A stretch of 37,417 nt of DNA from Actinomyces ruminis (GTDB taxonomy: Bacteria; Actinomycetota; Actinomycetes; Actinomycetales; Actinomycetaceae). The notes beneath the pieces are model-generated. The model searched no databases. It was given only the letters and a program-made list of their open reading frames with translations, and was not told the origin of the DNA. Location: contig NZ_MTPX02000072.1 of NCBI RefSeq assembly GCF_002154335.2, positions 1 through 37,417 of the forward strand, read 5' to 3'. Each line of letters starts with the position of its first letter. The stretch's first letter is position 1. Of the stretch, positions 18,874 through 26,777 are shown piece by piece. Position numbers and translations under genes: made by a program.

Positions 18874-18889
18874 TCGAACACCTGTTCGA
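18874..18889. promoter_or_regulatory. LexA-binding SOS box
   Basis: TCGAAC-ACCT-GTTCGA matches the actinobacterial LexA consensus at all 12 conserved positions and is flanked by one more complementary pair (A/T). It lies 28 nt upstream of the preferred imuA' start and also within the divergent region of the PEBP gene. It should place imuA'-imuB under DNA-damage control. Confidence 0.93.
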
Positions 18890-18945
18890 TGTCCGCTTGC
18901 AAGGGTAGCGGCGGTCTCCGACACGAATCGCGACCGGGACGCGTC

Positions 18946-18951
18946 TACAGT
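18946..18951 (+). promoter_or_regulatory. Possible -10 box of the PEBP gene (TACAGT)
   Basis: TACAGT lies 58 nt before the ATG at 19010, in the divergent region shared with imuA'. No convincing -35 was found. Confidence 0.3.
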
Positions 18952-19009
18952 GGTTGAAGCACTCCCGGTCAACCCGCCGACCGGCCGTCCGACTTCGAGG
19001 AGGTACACC

Positions 19010-19585
19010 ATGCCCGCAGATCTGACACGTCCCCGCCCGCCTTTCCCCTACGACCTGCTTCCAGCCGTTCCGGCGTTCACGCTGGCCTCCACCGACCTGA
19101 TTGACGGCGAGCGCATGCCTGACCGGTTCACCGCCGTGCACGAGAACATCTCCCCCGAACTGCACTGGTCGGGTTTCCCGGCCGCCACCCGCTCCTTCGT
19201 GGTCTCCTGCTTCGACCCCGATGCACCTTCTCCGGCCGACTGGTGGCACTGGACGATCCAGGACCTGGACGCGTCGGTCACCTCGCTGCCGCAGGGGGTG
19301 GGCGAGTCCGACCTTCAGCTCGACGGCGCCGCCTTCCACGCCGTCAATGACTCGGGCGCGCACGCCTGGTCCGGCCCCTACCCGCCGGCGGGCGACGGCG
19401 ATCACCGCTACATCTTCGCGGTGCACGCCCTGGACGTGGACACTCTCGGCCTGGACGACGACGCCTCCGCGACGACGGTGGCGGCGCAGTGCTCCTTCCA
19501 CGCCATTGCCCGGGCCCTACTGACCGTTACCTACTCCCAGCCCGGCGAGCCCGGCGCCGCCCCCTTCCTTCAGGAAACACGCTAA
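19010..19585 (+). CDS. YbhB/YbcL-type PEBP (Raf kinase inhibitor-like) protein
   Basis: Phosphatidylethanolamine-binding-protein-fold protein of 191 residues. It shows the family order: DRFTAVHENISPELHWSGFP, SFVVSCFDPDAPSPADWWHW (the DPDAP ligand-pocket motif followed by the conserved HW), and the GPYPPAGDGDHRYIFAVHAL block. Bacterial members are small cytoplasmic proteins without an agreed biochemical role. A strong GAGGAGGT ribosome-binding site lies five nt before the ATG. The gene is divergent from imuA' across the LexA box, so some effect of LexA on it is possible but unproven. Confidence 0.92.
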   Translation: MPADLTRPRPPFPYDLLPAVPAFTLASTDLIDGERMPDRFTAVHENISPELHWSGFPAATRSFVVSCFDPDAPSPADWWHWTIQDLDASVTSLPQGVGESDLQLDGAAFHAVNDSGAHAWSGPYPPAGDGDHRYIFAVHALDVDTLGLDDDASATTVAAQCSFHAIARALLTVTYSQPGEPGAAPFLQETR

Positions 19586-19613
19586 GGGCGGCCAAGGGCG
19601 CCGCACATCGCAC

Positions 19614-20072
19614 TTACGCGGCACCGGGAAAACCGAGGCTTCGCCAGGCCTCATACAGGCCGACGGCGGCGGAGTTGGCCAGGTTGAGCGAGCGACTGCC
19701 GGGGAGCATGGGAATGCGCACCCGTCCGGTCACGCGCGGATGGTTCATCACCGCTTCGGGCAGGCCGGTGGGCTCGGGGCCGAAGAGCAGCGCATCGTCC
19801 TCGCGCCAGGCGACCTCGGTGTAGAGATTGGTGGTGTGCGCGGTGAAGGCGAAGATGCGTCCAGGCACCTGCTCCAGGCACTCCTCCCAGGTGGCGTGCA
19901 CGCGGGTGCGGGCCAGATCGTGGTAGTCCAGACCGGCGCGGCGCAGTTTGGCGTCATCCATGTCGAACAGAGGGTCGACCAGGTGAAGCGTCGCCCCGGT
20001 GTTGGCGCTCAGCCGAATGGCGGCTCCAGAGTTACCCGGGATGCGCGGTTCAAAGAAGACGACGTGCAGCAC
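19614..20072 (-). CDS. trmL: tRNA (cytidine(34)-2'-O)-methyltransferase TrmL
   Basis: SPOUT methyltransferase of about 152 residues, modifying the wobble base of certain tRNA-Leu species in known cases. It starts VLHVVFFEPRIPGNSGAAIR and continues with GATLHLVDPLFDMDDAKLRRAGLDYHD. The knot region is LLFGPEPTGLPEAVM followed by RIPMLPGSRSLNLANSAAV, which is diagnostic of the TrmL group. GTG at 20072 is preferred because it gives the usual length and has AGGAT upstream. That ribosome-binding site lies in the 3' arm of a hairpin. It is convergent with the PEBP gene. Confidence 0.92.
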   Translation of the reverse strand: MLHVVFFEPRIPGNSGAAIRLSANTGATLHLVDPLFDMDDAKLRRAGLDYHDLARTRVHATWEECLEQVPGRIFAFTAHTTNLYTEVAWREDDALLFGPEPTGLPEAVMNHPRVTGRVRIPMLPGSRSLNLANSAAVGLYEAWRSLGFPGAA

Positions 20073-20079
20073 GCGGGAT

Positions 20080-20095
20080 ATCCTGCCACCAGGAT
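20080..20095 (-). promoter_or_regulatory. Hairpin covering the trmL ribosome-binding site
   Basis: Perfect 6-bp inverted repeat ATCCTG-N4-CAGGAT, 8 to 23 nt before the trmL GTG. The 3' arm contains the only Shine-Dalgarno-like AGGA. An outer GGGAT/ATCCC pairing could extend it. It may limit translation; this is inference. Confidence 0.35.
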
Positions 20096-20156
20096 CAGGT
20101 TCAACGCAGCTCATCCCACACACGACTCCAGCCGCAACCCGCCTACCCCACACCTC

Positions 20157-20186
20157 TTGTTCAAACGATTGAACTGTTGCTACGCT
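20157..20186 (+). promoter_or_regulatory. Promoter of the MFS-PfkB-PLC operon
   Basis: A possible -35 TTGTTC (20157-20162) and -10 TACGCT (20181-20186) with an 18-bp spacer. The inverted repeat at 20159-20174 overlaps the -35 and spacer, as expected for a repressor operator. Confidence 0.4.
20159..20174. promoter_or_regulatory. Putative LacI-family operator
   Basis: GTTCAA-ACGA-TTGAAC: perfect 6-bp arms around a centre containing CG, the usual shape of LacI/GalR operators. It lies 101 nt upstream of the first gene of a locus that ends with a LacI-type regulator. Confidence 0.6.
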
Positions 20187-20274
20187 TGGAATGCGGAGTC
20201 GTCCAGCTCCTCGCACCCGCAGCCGCGACGCCTCCACTCGCACCTGCCAACACCATACGCAAGGAGGAGCTTCA

Positions 20275-21654
20275 ATGAAGAAGCTACTGCGCTCATTCGG
20301 ATTTGCCCCGAGAACATTTGTACAACTGTTGTTTATCACTCTCAATGCGCAATTGCTGTATGCGTTCTGGGACATCCGAAATACCCTGCCGAAGGATTTC
20401 CCCATCGCCATGGGGGTCACCGACGCACAGGCCGGGCAACTCTACTCCATGCAGGGCCTCGTCATTATCTTGGGCACGATTCTCCTAGGCTGGATCGGCG
20501 ACCGGTTCAGCGTTCGCACCATCATGGTGCTGACCACACTCGGAGTCGGCGCGATCTCACTGTTCATCTCGGTGTTCTCCCCCAACCTGTCATTCCCCAC
20601 CCTGCTCGCCTGCTTCTTCCTGATGCTGCTGCTCAGCGAGGTGCTCTTCAAGCCCGCCAACTTCAAAGCGGTGCGGACCTCCACCTCCGAGGACCACCAA
20701 GGGGCGGCGTTCGGGTTCTTCGAGTTCGGCCGCGGCCTGCTCGCGTTCCTCGTCTCGCTGTTGTGGACGGCGCTCATCGCCGCCGGAGTGGGTGCGCGCG
20801 GCATCATGCTGACCGGATCGATAATCGTCCTGGCCACCGCCATCCTGGTCTTCTGGGCCGCCCCCAAGGGCACGCGCGTGGGGGACGACGATGAGGTCAA
20901 CGCCTCCACCATCGAGGCGATCAAGGGAATCGGAAGGGTTGCCAAGCTTCCCGTCGTCTGGCTTGCCGGTCTCAATGTGTTCTGCATCTATGGCACCTTT
21001 GTGGCGGCCGGAACCTACTTCGCGCGCTTCCTCCAGGCGGGTTACGGGTCTTCCGCCCTGGTTGCGGCGGTCTTCTCCACCGTGGTCATCGGCCTGCGCA
21101 TGCTGCCCCTGGTCTCCTCCGTCCTGGTCGAGAAGGTCTTTAAATCCACATCCCATTTCATGCGGTTCATGTCGGCCGTCCTCAGCATGCTGCTGCTCGC
21201 CATTGCCATCGTGCTGTTCACCCATCCCGCCTCGGTGACCAGCTTCCCCGCCGGAAACCCGCCCGAGCACATCGTGTCTTCCGCCGTCATGCCCGCGCTC
21301 ATCGTCCTGATGCTGCTGGCCTCGGGGTGCTGCTTCATGATCCGCGGCGTCTACTACGCCCCGATCGGCGAGTTCAACGTGCCCGCAAAGCAATCCTCCG
21401 CCGCCATGTCCTTCGCCATCACGCTCGGCTACATTCCCGCCCTGCTAGGGCCGATTGTCTTCGGCGGGCTGATCGTCCCGTCCGAGGCAGACGCCTCCGG
21501 CAACATCATCACCGAGAACTTGACCCCGACCAGCACGCTCGGGGCCGCTTTCATCGGGCTTGCACTTCTCGCAGCGCTCGCCTTCTGCCTGTCCTCGGCA
21601 TTGATTCGGCTTAAGGCCAGGCAAGACGCCGTCGAACGGGAGGCAGCGGCATGA
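20275..21654 (+). CDS. MFS transporter of the LacI/PfkB/PI-PLC locus
   Basis: Twelve-helix MFS permease of 459 residues. The first helix is TFVQLLFITLNAQLLYAFWD. The loop-2/3 signature is GWIGDRFSVRTIM. FGFFEFGRGLLAF lies in helix 5, a second-half repeat includes VFSTVVIGLRMLPLVSSVLV, and there is a charged cytoplasmic tail. Overall shape recalls organophosphate or sugar MFS carriers, but I cannot name a subfamily. The ATG at 20275 has AGGAGG seven to eight nt upstream. The gene's stop overlaps the next start (ATGA), so import and phosphorylation are probably coupled. The operator-like repeat upstream suggests control by the LacI regulator at 23436-24401. Confidence 0.88.
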   Translation: MKKLLRSFGFAPRTFVQLLFITLNAQLLYAFWDIRNTLPKDFPIAMGVTDAQAGQLYSMQGLVIILGTILLGWIGDRFSVRTIMVLTTLGVGAISLFISVFSPNLSFPTLLACFFLMLLLSEVLFKPANFKAVRTSTSEDHQGAAFGFFEFGRGLLAFLVSLLWTALIAAGVGARGIMLTGSIIVLATAILVFWAAPKGTRVGDDDEVNASTIEAIKGIGRVAKLPVVWLAGLNVFCIYGTFVAAGTYFARFLQAGYGSSALVAAVFSTVVIGLRMLPLVSSVLVEKVFKSTSHFMRFMSAVLSMLLLAIAIVLFTHPASVTSFPAGNPPEHIVSSAVMPALIVLMLLASGCCFMIRGVYYAPIGEFNVPAKQSSAAMSFAITLGYIPALLGPIVFGGLIVPSEADASGNIITENLTPTSTLGAAFIGLALLAALAFCLSSALIRLKARQDAVEREAAA

Positions 21655-22576
21655 ACGCACCCGGCAACGCCACCGCGGAAGCTTCGACACCCAGGTGATC
21701 GGCCCGATCTGTGTGGACATCAACGTCGATCACACCGGGAAGGCCACGCGCGCCGTCGGTGGGGCGGTCATTTGCGCGGCCGCCGCAGCCGTCTCCCTGG
21801 GGCATAGCGTCCAGGCGGTGGCGACCGTGGCCGATGCAGACCGGGAGCTACTGGCGCACTTCCCGGCGGGCGTGCGGCAGGTGATTCCCGTAAGGTCTGC
21901 GCGCACGGCATCGATCCGCAACGAGTACGCCACCGCCGACCAGGAGCGGCGGACATCTTCGGCCATCTCCTACGCGGATGCGATCAGCGCCGCCGACGTA
22001 CCCACCTGCTCCACCCGCATTCAGCACCTGGCAGGGCTCATGGTAGGCGACTATGCGCCCGAACTGGTCCAGGTGCTGTCGCAGCGTGCAGACCTCGCCG
22101 TTGACATGCAGGGGTTCATCAGACAGCGCGTACCGGGCTCGAACGTGCTGCGCTTCATGGAGTTCAAACACGGCGCAGATTTCTACAGCCGCATCCGCTT
22201 CCTCAAGGTGGACACCGCCGAGGGCGAGCACCTCACCGGCCGCACCAACAGGCACGACATTGCGCGTGCCCTCAAGGACCAGGGAGCGGACGAGATCATG
22301 GTGTCCAATGCGCGCGAGATCCTCATCCTCGACGATTCCGGCTTCCATGTGTGCCCGCTACGGCCCAGGAGCCTGGCGGGGCGGACGGGACGGGGAGACA
22401 CGGTGTTCTCCGCGTACATAACCGAACGTATCGGGCACGACGTGGATCAGTCCCTACTCACCGCATGCGCGACGGTGTCCCTCAAGATGGAGACTCCCGG
22501 CCCACTGGTCTGCGACCGGGGCGACGTCGAAGCATATTTAACAGATCACTATTCTGACTTGCAGCGAAAGGCGTGA
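21651..22576 (+). CDS. PfkB-family carbohydrate kinase (one frameshift)
   Basis: Ribokinase-like kinase of about 308 residues. The N-terminus IGPICVDINVDHTGKATRAV-GG carries the PfkB double-Gly substrate motif. AVDMQGFIRQ and RFLKVDTAEGEHLTG follow, and the C-terminal anion-hole/catalytic motif is GRTGRGDTVFSAYITERIG, where the Asp of RGD is the base. The ATG at 21651 overlaps the transporter stop. The frame shifts near 21692: restoring one C gives STPQVIGPICVD. A GTG at 21695 would avoid the repair but loses the coupling. The substrate is not evident; the neighbouring PI-PLC suggests inositol or a related polyol. Confidence 0.87.
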
Positions 22577-22579
22577 AAA

Positions 22580-23406
22580 ATGGAATCCGCAGTCATTGTA
22601 GACATGATCTCCGACCTGTCCGACGATACCGAACTGTGTTCGCTCATCATTCCCGGAACGCACGACACGATGACGAGCGCATGCACCCACCCCTACTACC
22701 GCACCCAGAGTCTCAGCCTGGCCGAGCAGATCGACTGCGGCGTGCGGTACGTGGACCTGCGACTGCAACGCACCATGGTGGCGGCTCACCGCGAATGGAT
22801 CAGCGACATCTCCGCCGAATCCATCTTACAGACCCTGCGTGAGCACCTTAAGACCCACCCACGCGACTTCTTCCTTGCGCGGATACAGAACGCCAATGAG
22901 GCGAAGGACGACTTCGATGCGTATGGAAACGCCCTGATGACCCTCATCGCAAAGAATCGGGACCTGTTCTGGACCCCGGAGCAGTCGGACGGGGGCACCG
23001 TCTGGCCTACTCTGGGAGCCATCCGCGGAAAGGTGGTCGCCTTCGAATGTGCACCGGCGCAATACGGCCTGACCTCTGTTGAAGGCCGGCCCTGGGCCGC
23101 GCTTGGCACGGCAACCAAGGTATCCTGCTGCAAGACGACTGGGACGGGCCCGAACCCGCGGCAAAGTTCTCCCAGATTAAGCAGCTTTACACTCACCGTG
23201 GCGACGACGACCGCCTGTTGCTCAACCATGTCAGCGCCACCAACGGAGAGCTGGGCACACCTATCGCCTATGCGCAGCGTACCAATCCTCAGGTGCTGAG
23301 GCTGCTCCGGGAAGCACATGGGCGCGGCATACTCATCTTTGATTTCGTCGACTCCGAACTGGTTGACGCCACCTGGGACGCCAACACCTTCAGCATGCCC
23401 CGATAA
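22580..23406 (+). CDS. PI-PLC X-domain phosphodiesterase without signal peptide (one frameshift)
   Basis: Phosphatidylinositol-specific phospholipase C-like protein of about 275 residues. LIIPGTHDTMT carries the first catalytic His (H28), YVDLRLQ gives R61, and VAAHREW gives a second His (H70). The frame shifts at about 23100-23103; one added base yields WHGNQGILLQDDWDGPEPAA and then LLLNHVSATNGE and GILIFDFVDS, as in Bacillus-type PI-PLC C-termini. Known bacterial PI-PLCs are usually secreted, but this protein begins MESAVIVDMISDLSDDTELC with no signal peptide or membrane helix. It starts three nt after the kinase stop with AAAGG upstream. A cytoplasmic role on an imported phosphodiester is inferred. 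Confidence 0.85.
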
Positions 23407-23414
23407 TCTTGGCC

Positions 23415-23461
23415 GGCTGGTGCGGCGGCGAAAGACTACGCCGTACGCCGCCGCACCAGCC
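23415..23461. terminator. Bidirectional hairpin terminator overlapping the lacI-type gene end
   Basis: Perfect 16-bp stem GGCTGGTGCGGCGGCG (23415-23430) with its complement at 23446-23461 and a 15-nt loop. It starts nine nt after the PLC stop. The right arm encodes the last residues of the convergent regulator (LVRRR), and that gene's stop codon lies in the loop. There is no clear U-tract. Confidence 0.7.
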
Positions 23462-24401
23462 GCGTGTCCACCGAGACGGTTACCGGAGACGACTGGTCTC
23501 CATCCGCGCGCCGGATCGCTCGCTCAACCGCGAGTCTGGCAACTTCGCGGGTGTTCCTGTCGATTGAGGTGAGCGCAAACGCCTGGGACCGAGCGATCCG
23601 CGAATTATCAAATCCCACAAGGCGCACGTCTTCGGGAACCGCGATGTGCTCATGCCACAGCGCGGACAACGCGCCAAGTGCGCATTGGTCGTTGTAACAG
23701 ACGATGGCTCCGCCTTTGAGGATGCCCTGGGACAGAACCTCTCGTATCGATCTCCACCCCGCGTCCGCGGTCGGGCCGCCACCTACGACAGTGACCCGTG
23801 CGCGCTTGCCACGCATGGCCAGGAGAAACGCATCGCGGCGTTTCTTGGAGGAAACCGATTCTCCACCGTCCACGCACAGTACGCGCTCTTCGGATTCGAG
23901 CAGTTCGGCGAGTTCCAGCATCCCGCTCAAATTGTTCGATATTACGAGATCCGTTTTCATCGTCACAGCAGCCTGACCGATGACGACCTGGGGAATGTCC
24001 ATCCCCGTCAATACGTTCGCAGGAATTGCGGATGGATCCACGATAATCAGGCTCCGAGCGCGCAGTTGCGTTATGCGCGATACGGCTGCTGCACCGCCGC
24101 TCACCCCGGTGTCCTCCATCATGACAAGCCAACCGCGTTTCTCCGCGGCCGTTATTATTTCTCGACTGTATTCAATGTGTAGTTCCTGCCCGACGTCGCA
24201 CACCAAGCCGATCAGCTTCGGCTTGGTCGTGCGCAGCAGAGCACCCGCAAGGTCGGTCCGATACCCTTGTGCAGCGGCCTCCTTAACGACCTTCTCCCTG
24301 ACCGGTGCAGAGATGCGTTCCGATCCCCGCAAGGCGAGTGACACAGTGGATACCGATACTCCCAGCGCCTTTGCAATATCGCTCAGGGTAACTCGCGCCA
24401 C
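23436..24401 (-). CDS. LacI-family transcriptional regulator
   Basis: Repressor-type regulator of 321 residues. The N-terminal HTH is VTLSDIAKALGVSVSTVSLA with hinge helix region RISAPVREKVVKEAAAQGYR. The periplasmic-binding-protein-like effector domain starts KLIGLVCDV and includes GGAIVCYNDQCALGAL and VRLVGFDNSRIA, a typical LacI/GalR ending before the C-terminal SVDTRLVRRRTA. Start is GTG at 24401 with AGAGG just upstream. It is convergent with the MFS-PfkB-PLC operon and most likely controls it through the inverted repeat at 20159-20174. The effector is unknown, presumably a pathway sugar or polyol. Confidence 0.92.
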   Translation of the reverse strand: MARVTLSDIAKALGVSVSTVSLALRGSERISAPVREKVVKEAAAQGYRTDLAGALLRTTKPKLIGLVCDVGQELHIEYSREIITAAEKRGWLVMMEDTGVSGGAAAVSRITQLRARSLIIVDPSAIPANVLTGMDIPQVVIGQAAVTMKTDLVISNNLSGMLELAELLESEERVLCVDGGESVSSKKRRDAFLLAMRGKRARVTVVGGGPTADAGWRSIREVLSQGILKGGAIVCYNDQCALGALSALWHEHIAVPEDVRLVGFDNSRIARSQAFALTSIDRNTREVARLAVERAIRRADGDQSSPVTVSVDTRLVRRRTA

Positions 24402-24507
24402 GACCTCTCGCCTTCCGTCTCCACGTCTCAGTCGGTGGATTCCGGTACTGCTACGGGTAAGCTTAGTAGTTTCCGGCGCCTTCGGTGGTCACTCGGCGGC
24501 GGCTCCA

Positions 24508-25968
24508 TCAGCCCAGCGAGTCGAGGACGAGGTTGAGCCCCTCCCCCATGGTCGGGTGGGAGATGGGGGCGTCGCGCAGCTGCTGCCAGGGCATGCCGGC
24601 GAGCATGGCCACCTGGACGGCGGTGATGACCTCCCCGGCGCTCTCACCGATGATGGCGGCCCCGAGGATCAGGTCGGTGTCGGTGTCGATGATCAACTTG
24701 TAGAAGCCGGTGGTGGCGCCCAGCGTCTTGGCGCGGGGCACCGCCGCGGTGGGGGTCTTGGCTACGCGCACGTTGTGCCCGGCGGCCCGTGCCTGGGCCT
24801 CGGTGAGGCCGACGTGCCCGAGTTCGGGGGTGGTGAACACGGTCCAGGGGATGACTCGGCCGGCGGTGGAGGCCTCACGGCCGTCCAGCAGGTCCCGCAG
24901 CACGCGAAAGTCGTTCCAGGAGGCGTGGGTGAACATGGGGGTGCCGGCCACGTCCCCGGCGGCGTACACGCCGTCGGCGGTGGTGCGCAGGTGGTCATCG
25001 ACGCGCACGAAGCCGCGCTCGGTCAACTCCACCCCGGCCGCCTCCAGGCCCAGCCCGGCCGTGACCGGGGCGCGCCCCAGGGCCACCAACAAGTGGGAGC
25101 CGGTGGCCTCGCGCCCGTCCTCGGTACGCACCACCACCGGGCCGGAGCGGGCGGAGGAGCGTACCGCGCTTACGCGGGCGCCGGTGAGGACCTCCACGCC
25201 GAGGGTTTCCAGCCCGGCGGTCACCTCGGCGGCGACGTCGGCGTCCTCCCGCTTCAGCACGTGCTCACCGGAGTGAAGCAGGGTCACGGGCACGCCCAGC
25301 ATGCCCATCAGGGAGGCCATCTCCACGCCGATGACTCCGCCGCCGAGAATCAGCAGGTGGCCCGGCAGCTCCGGCAGGGTGAGCAGGTCCTCGCTGGTCC
25401 AGTAGGGGGCGTCGGCCAGCCCCGGAATGTCGGGAACGGCCGGGGTAGTGCCGGTGTTGATCAGGACGCGCCGCCCCCGCACCCGGCGCACGACGCCGTC
25501 GGCGGTGGTGATCTCAACGGTGCGCGGGGCCACGAAACGCGCAGTGCCGCGCACGAAGTCCATGCCGGAGTCGGCGAACATGGTCTCGTGAGCGGCGACC
25601 ATGCCGCCGACAACCGCCTCCTTGCACGCCCGCAGCGCGGAGATGTCGATGTGGGCGCGGGCCAGCAGGGCGGTGTCGTCGCGGGAGCTGGAGTCGTCGG
25701 CGCCGAGCTCTGGCAGGGCCACTCCGTAGGCGGCGGCGCCCTGCACCTGGTGCAGCACGCGGGCGGAGGAGATCAGGGTCTTGGTGGGGATGCAGGCGAC
25801 GTTGATGCAGGTGCCGCCGACCTTGTCGCGCTCGACCATGACGACGTCGTCGCCCTTGCGGGCACGCAGCATGGCCAGTGACTTGCCCGCCTTCCCTCCG
25901 CCGACGACCAGGAGGTCGACCTCCTGAACCTGTCCGGATGCGGTGACGGTGGTGTCGGTGACGCCCAT
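24508..25968 (-). CDS. FAD-dependent disulfide-type oxidoreductase, RclA / mercuric reductase-like
   Basis: Class I pyridine-nucleotide disulfide oxidoreductase of 486 residues. It has FAD site LLVVGGGKAGKSLA, redox motif GGTCINVACIPTK (both Cys kept), NAD(P) site LLILGGGVIGVEMASLMGML, second FAD site GVYAAGDVAG, and a dimerisation end SHPTMGEGLN with the catalytic His. GGGKAGKSLA in place of GxGxxG, and the FRVLRDLLDG/FTTPELGHVGLTEAQAR stretch, resemble RclA-type enzymes of the Cu/hypochlorite response more than lipoamide dehydrogenase. A mercuric-reductase role is unlikely because no terminal CC pair is present. The ATG at 25968 has GAGGAGAGG upstream. It is divergent from the YbaK-like gene. 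Confidence 0.85.
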   Translation of the reverse strand: MGVTDTTVTASGQVQEVDLLVVGGGKAGKSLAMLRARKGDDVVMVERDKVGGTCINVACIPTKTLISSARVLHQVQGAAAYGVALPELGADDSSSRDDTALLARAHIDISALRACKEAVVGGMVAAHETMFADSGMDFVRGTARFVAPRTVEITTADGVVRRVRGRRVLINTGTTPAVPDIPGLADAPYWTSEDLLTLPELPGHLLILGGGVIGVEMASLMGMLGVPVTLLHSGEHVLKREDADVAAEVTAGLETLGVEVLTGARVSAVRSSARSGPVVVRTEDGREATGSHLLVALGRAPVTAGLGLEAAGVELTERGFVRVDDHLRTTADGVYAAGDVAGTPMFTHASWNDFRVLRDLLDGREASTAGRVIPWTVFTTPELGHVGLTEAQARAAGHNVRVAKTPTAAVPRAKTLGATTGFYKLIIDTDTDLILGAAIIGESAGEVITAVQVAMLAGMPWQQLRDAPISHPTMGEGLNLVLDSLG

Positions 25969-26073
25969 TGCCTCTCCTCGTTCTTCTCCGTGGCCCGAGT
26001 CAGGCCGCTGTGTTCCCCAGGCAACGCCCGGTGCGGCGGAGTTCATTCCCGCCCCGGACCCGACGGCGCCGTA

Positions 26074-26089
26074 GACTCCCGTGGGAGTC
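26074..26089. promoter_or_regulatory. Palindrome overlapping a -10-like box upstream of the YbaK-like gene
   Basis: GACTCCC-GT-GGGAGTC, a perfect palindrome 47 nt before the ATG at 26136. A TAGACT (26072-26077) overlaps its left arm. It lies in the divergent region with the flavoprotein gene and may be a regulator site or a 5' leader hairpin. Confidence 0.4.
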
Positions 26090-26135
26090 CAACCCATGCT
26101 GCTCGCCCATGCTTCACCGTCGAAAGGACTTTTCT

Positions 26136-26726
26136 ATGAGTCAGCTGCGTGAACCGGCCGCTGTCTTCGCCGAGCTGCTCGGCTGGCAATCCGCCCTGGA
26201 GCACACGGATCTGCTCGCCCCGCCCGTGGCCGCGGCGCTACAGGCCCTCGCAGACACCCCGGAGGGGCGGAACCTGGCGAGCGCGGCGAAGGTGGTGGAG
26301 ATCGACCCCGCCCTGTCCGATACGGATGCGCTGAACACGGAGTACTCGTTGAACCCCGAGGCCACCGGGAACTGCGTGCTGGTGGCGGGCAAGCGCTCCG
26401 GTGAGCGGCGCGTGGCGGCCTGTGTGGTGCGGGCGACCGACTTCGCCGACGTCAACCACCTGGTGAAGCGGTTGATCGACGTGCGCAAGGCCTCCTTCCT
26501 GCCCATGGAGCAGGCCGTGGAGATGAGTGGCATGGCCTACGGCGCCATCACCCCCATGGGCCTGCCCGCCGACTGGCGGCTGCTGATCGACGGACAGGTG
26601 GCCGCGCGCGACACGATGCTCATCGGCTCGGGCGTGCGCCATTCCAAGCTGCTGGTGCCCGGGGCCCTGCTGGCCGCCCTACCCGGCGCCGAGGTGATCG
26701 AGAACCTGGGCATCACGCCCGCCTGA
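26136..26726 (+). CDS. YbaK/EbsC-family aminoacyl-tRNA deacylase-like protein
   Basis: Protein of 196 residues with the YbaK/ProX editing fold. Recognised pieces are GNCVLVAGKRSGERRVAACV, DVRKASFLPMEQAVEMSGMAYGAITPMGLP (the lysine and the GxxxGAITP substrate pocket) and the late DTMLIGSGVRHSKL motif. These enzymes hydrolyse mischarged aminoacyl-tRNAs such as Cys- or Ala-tRNAPro; the exact specificity is not predictable. AAAGGA lies about eight nt before the ATG. It is a single gene upstream of the C5-epimerase lipoprotein gene (51-nt gap). Confidence 0.88.
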   Translation: MSQLREPAAVFAELLGWQSALEHTDLLAPPVAAALQALADTPEGRNLASAAKVVEIDPALSDTDALNTEYSLNPEATGNCVLVAGKRSGERRVAACVVRATDFADVNHLVKRLIDVRKASFLPMEQAVEMSGMAYGAITPMGLPADWRLLIDGQVAARDTMLIGSGVRHSKLLVPGALLAALPGAEVIENLGITPA

Positions 26727-26777
26727 TGGTGCCAGCGCCCAGCCCAGTCACCTAGCAGAACGCCGGAGCGTATACAA

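Noticed and set aside
17450..19501. A very long minus-strand open frame that covers imuA' and parts on both sides
   Set aside because: Only about 18090-18830 matches ImuA'. Its 5' part is antisense to the PEBP gene and its 3' part is out of frame with imuB. It arises from high GC content and a frameshift.
20060..20130. TPP-riboswitch-like stretch upstream of trmL (GAACCTGATC on the minus strand)
   Set aside because: The ten-base match is suggestive, but the conserved TAAT and GCG elements of the second half and a CTGAGA element are missing, and trmL has no link to thiamine.
24440..24480. Palindrome TAAGCTTA upstream of the LacI-type gene as a second operator
   Set aside because: The flanks are not symmetrical and it does not resemble the repeat at 20159-20174.
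24508..25968. Mercuric reductase (MerA) identity for the flavoprotein
   Set aside because: There is no N-terminal heavy-metal domain and no C-terminal Cys-Cys pair. The GGGKAGKSLA start is closer to RclA-type proteins.
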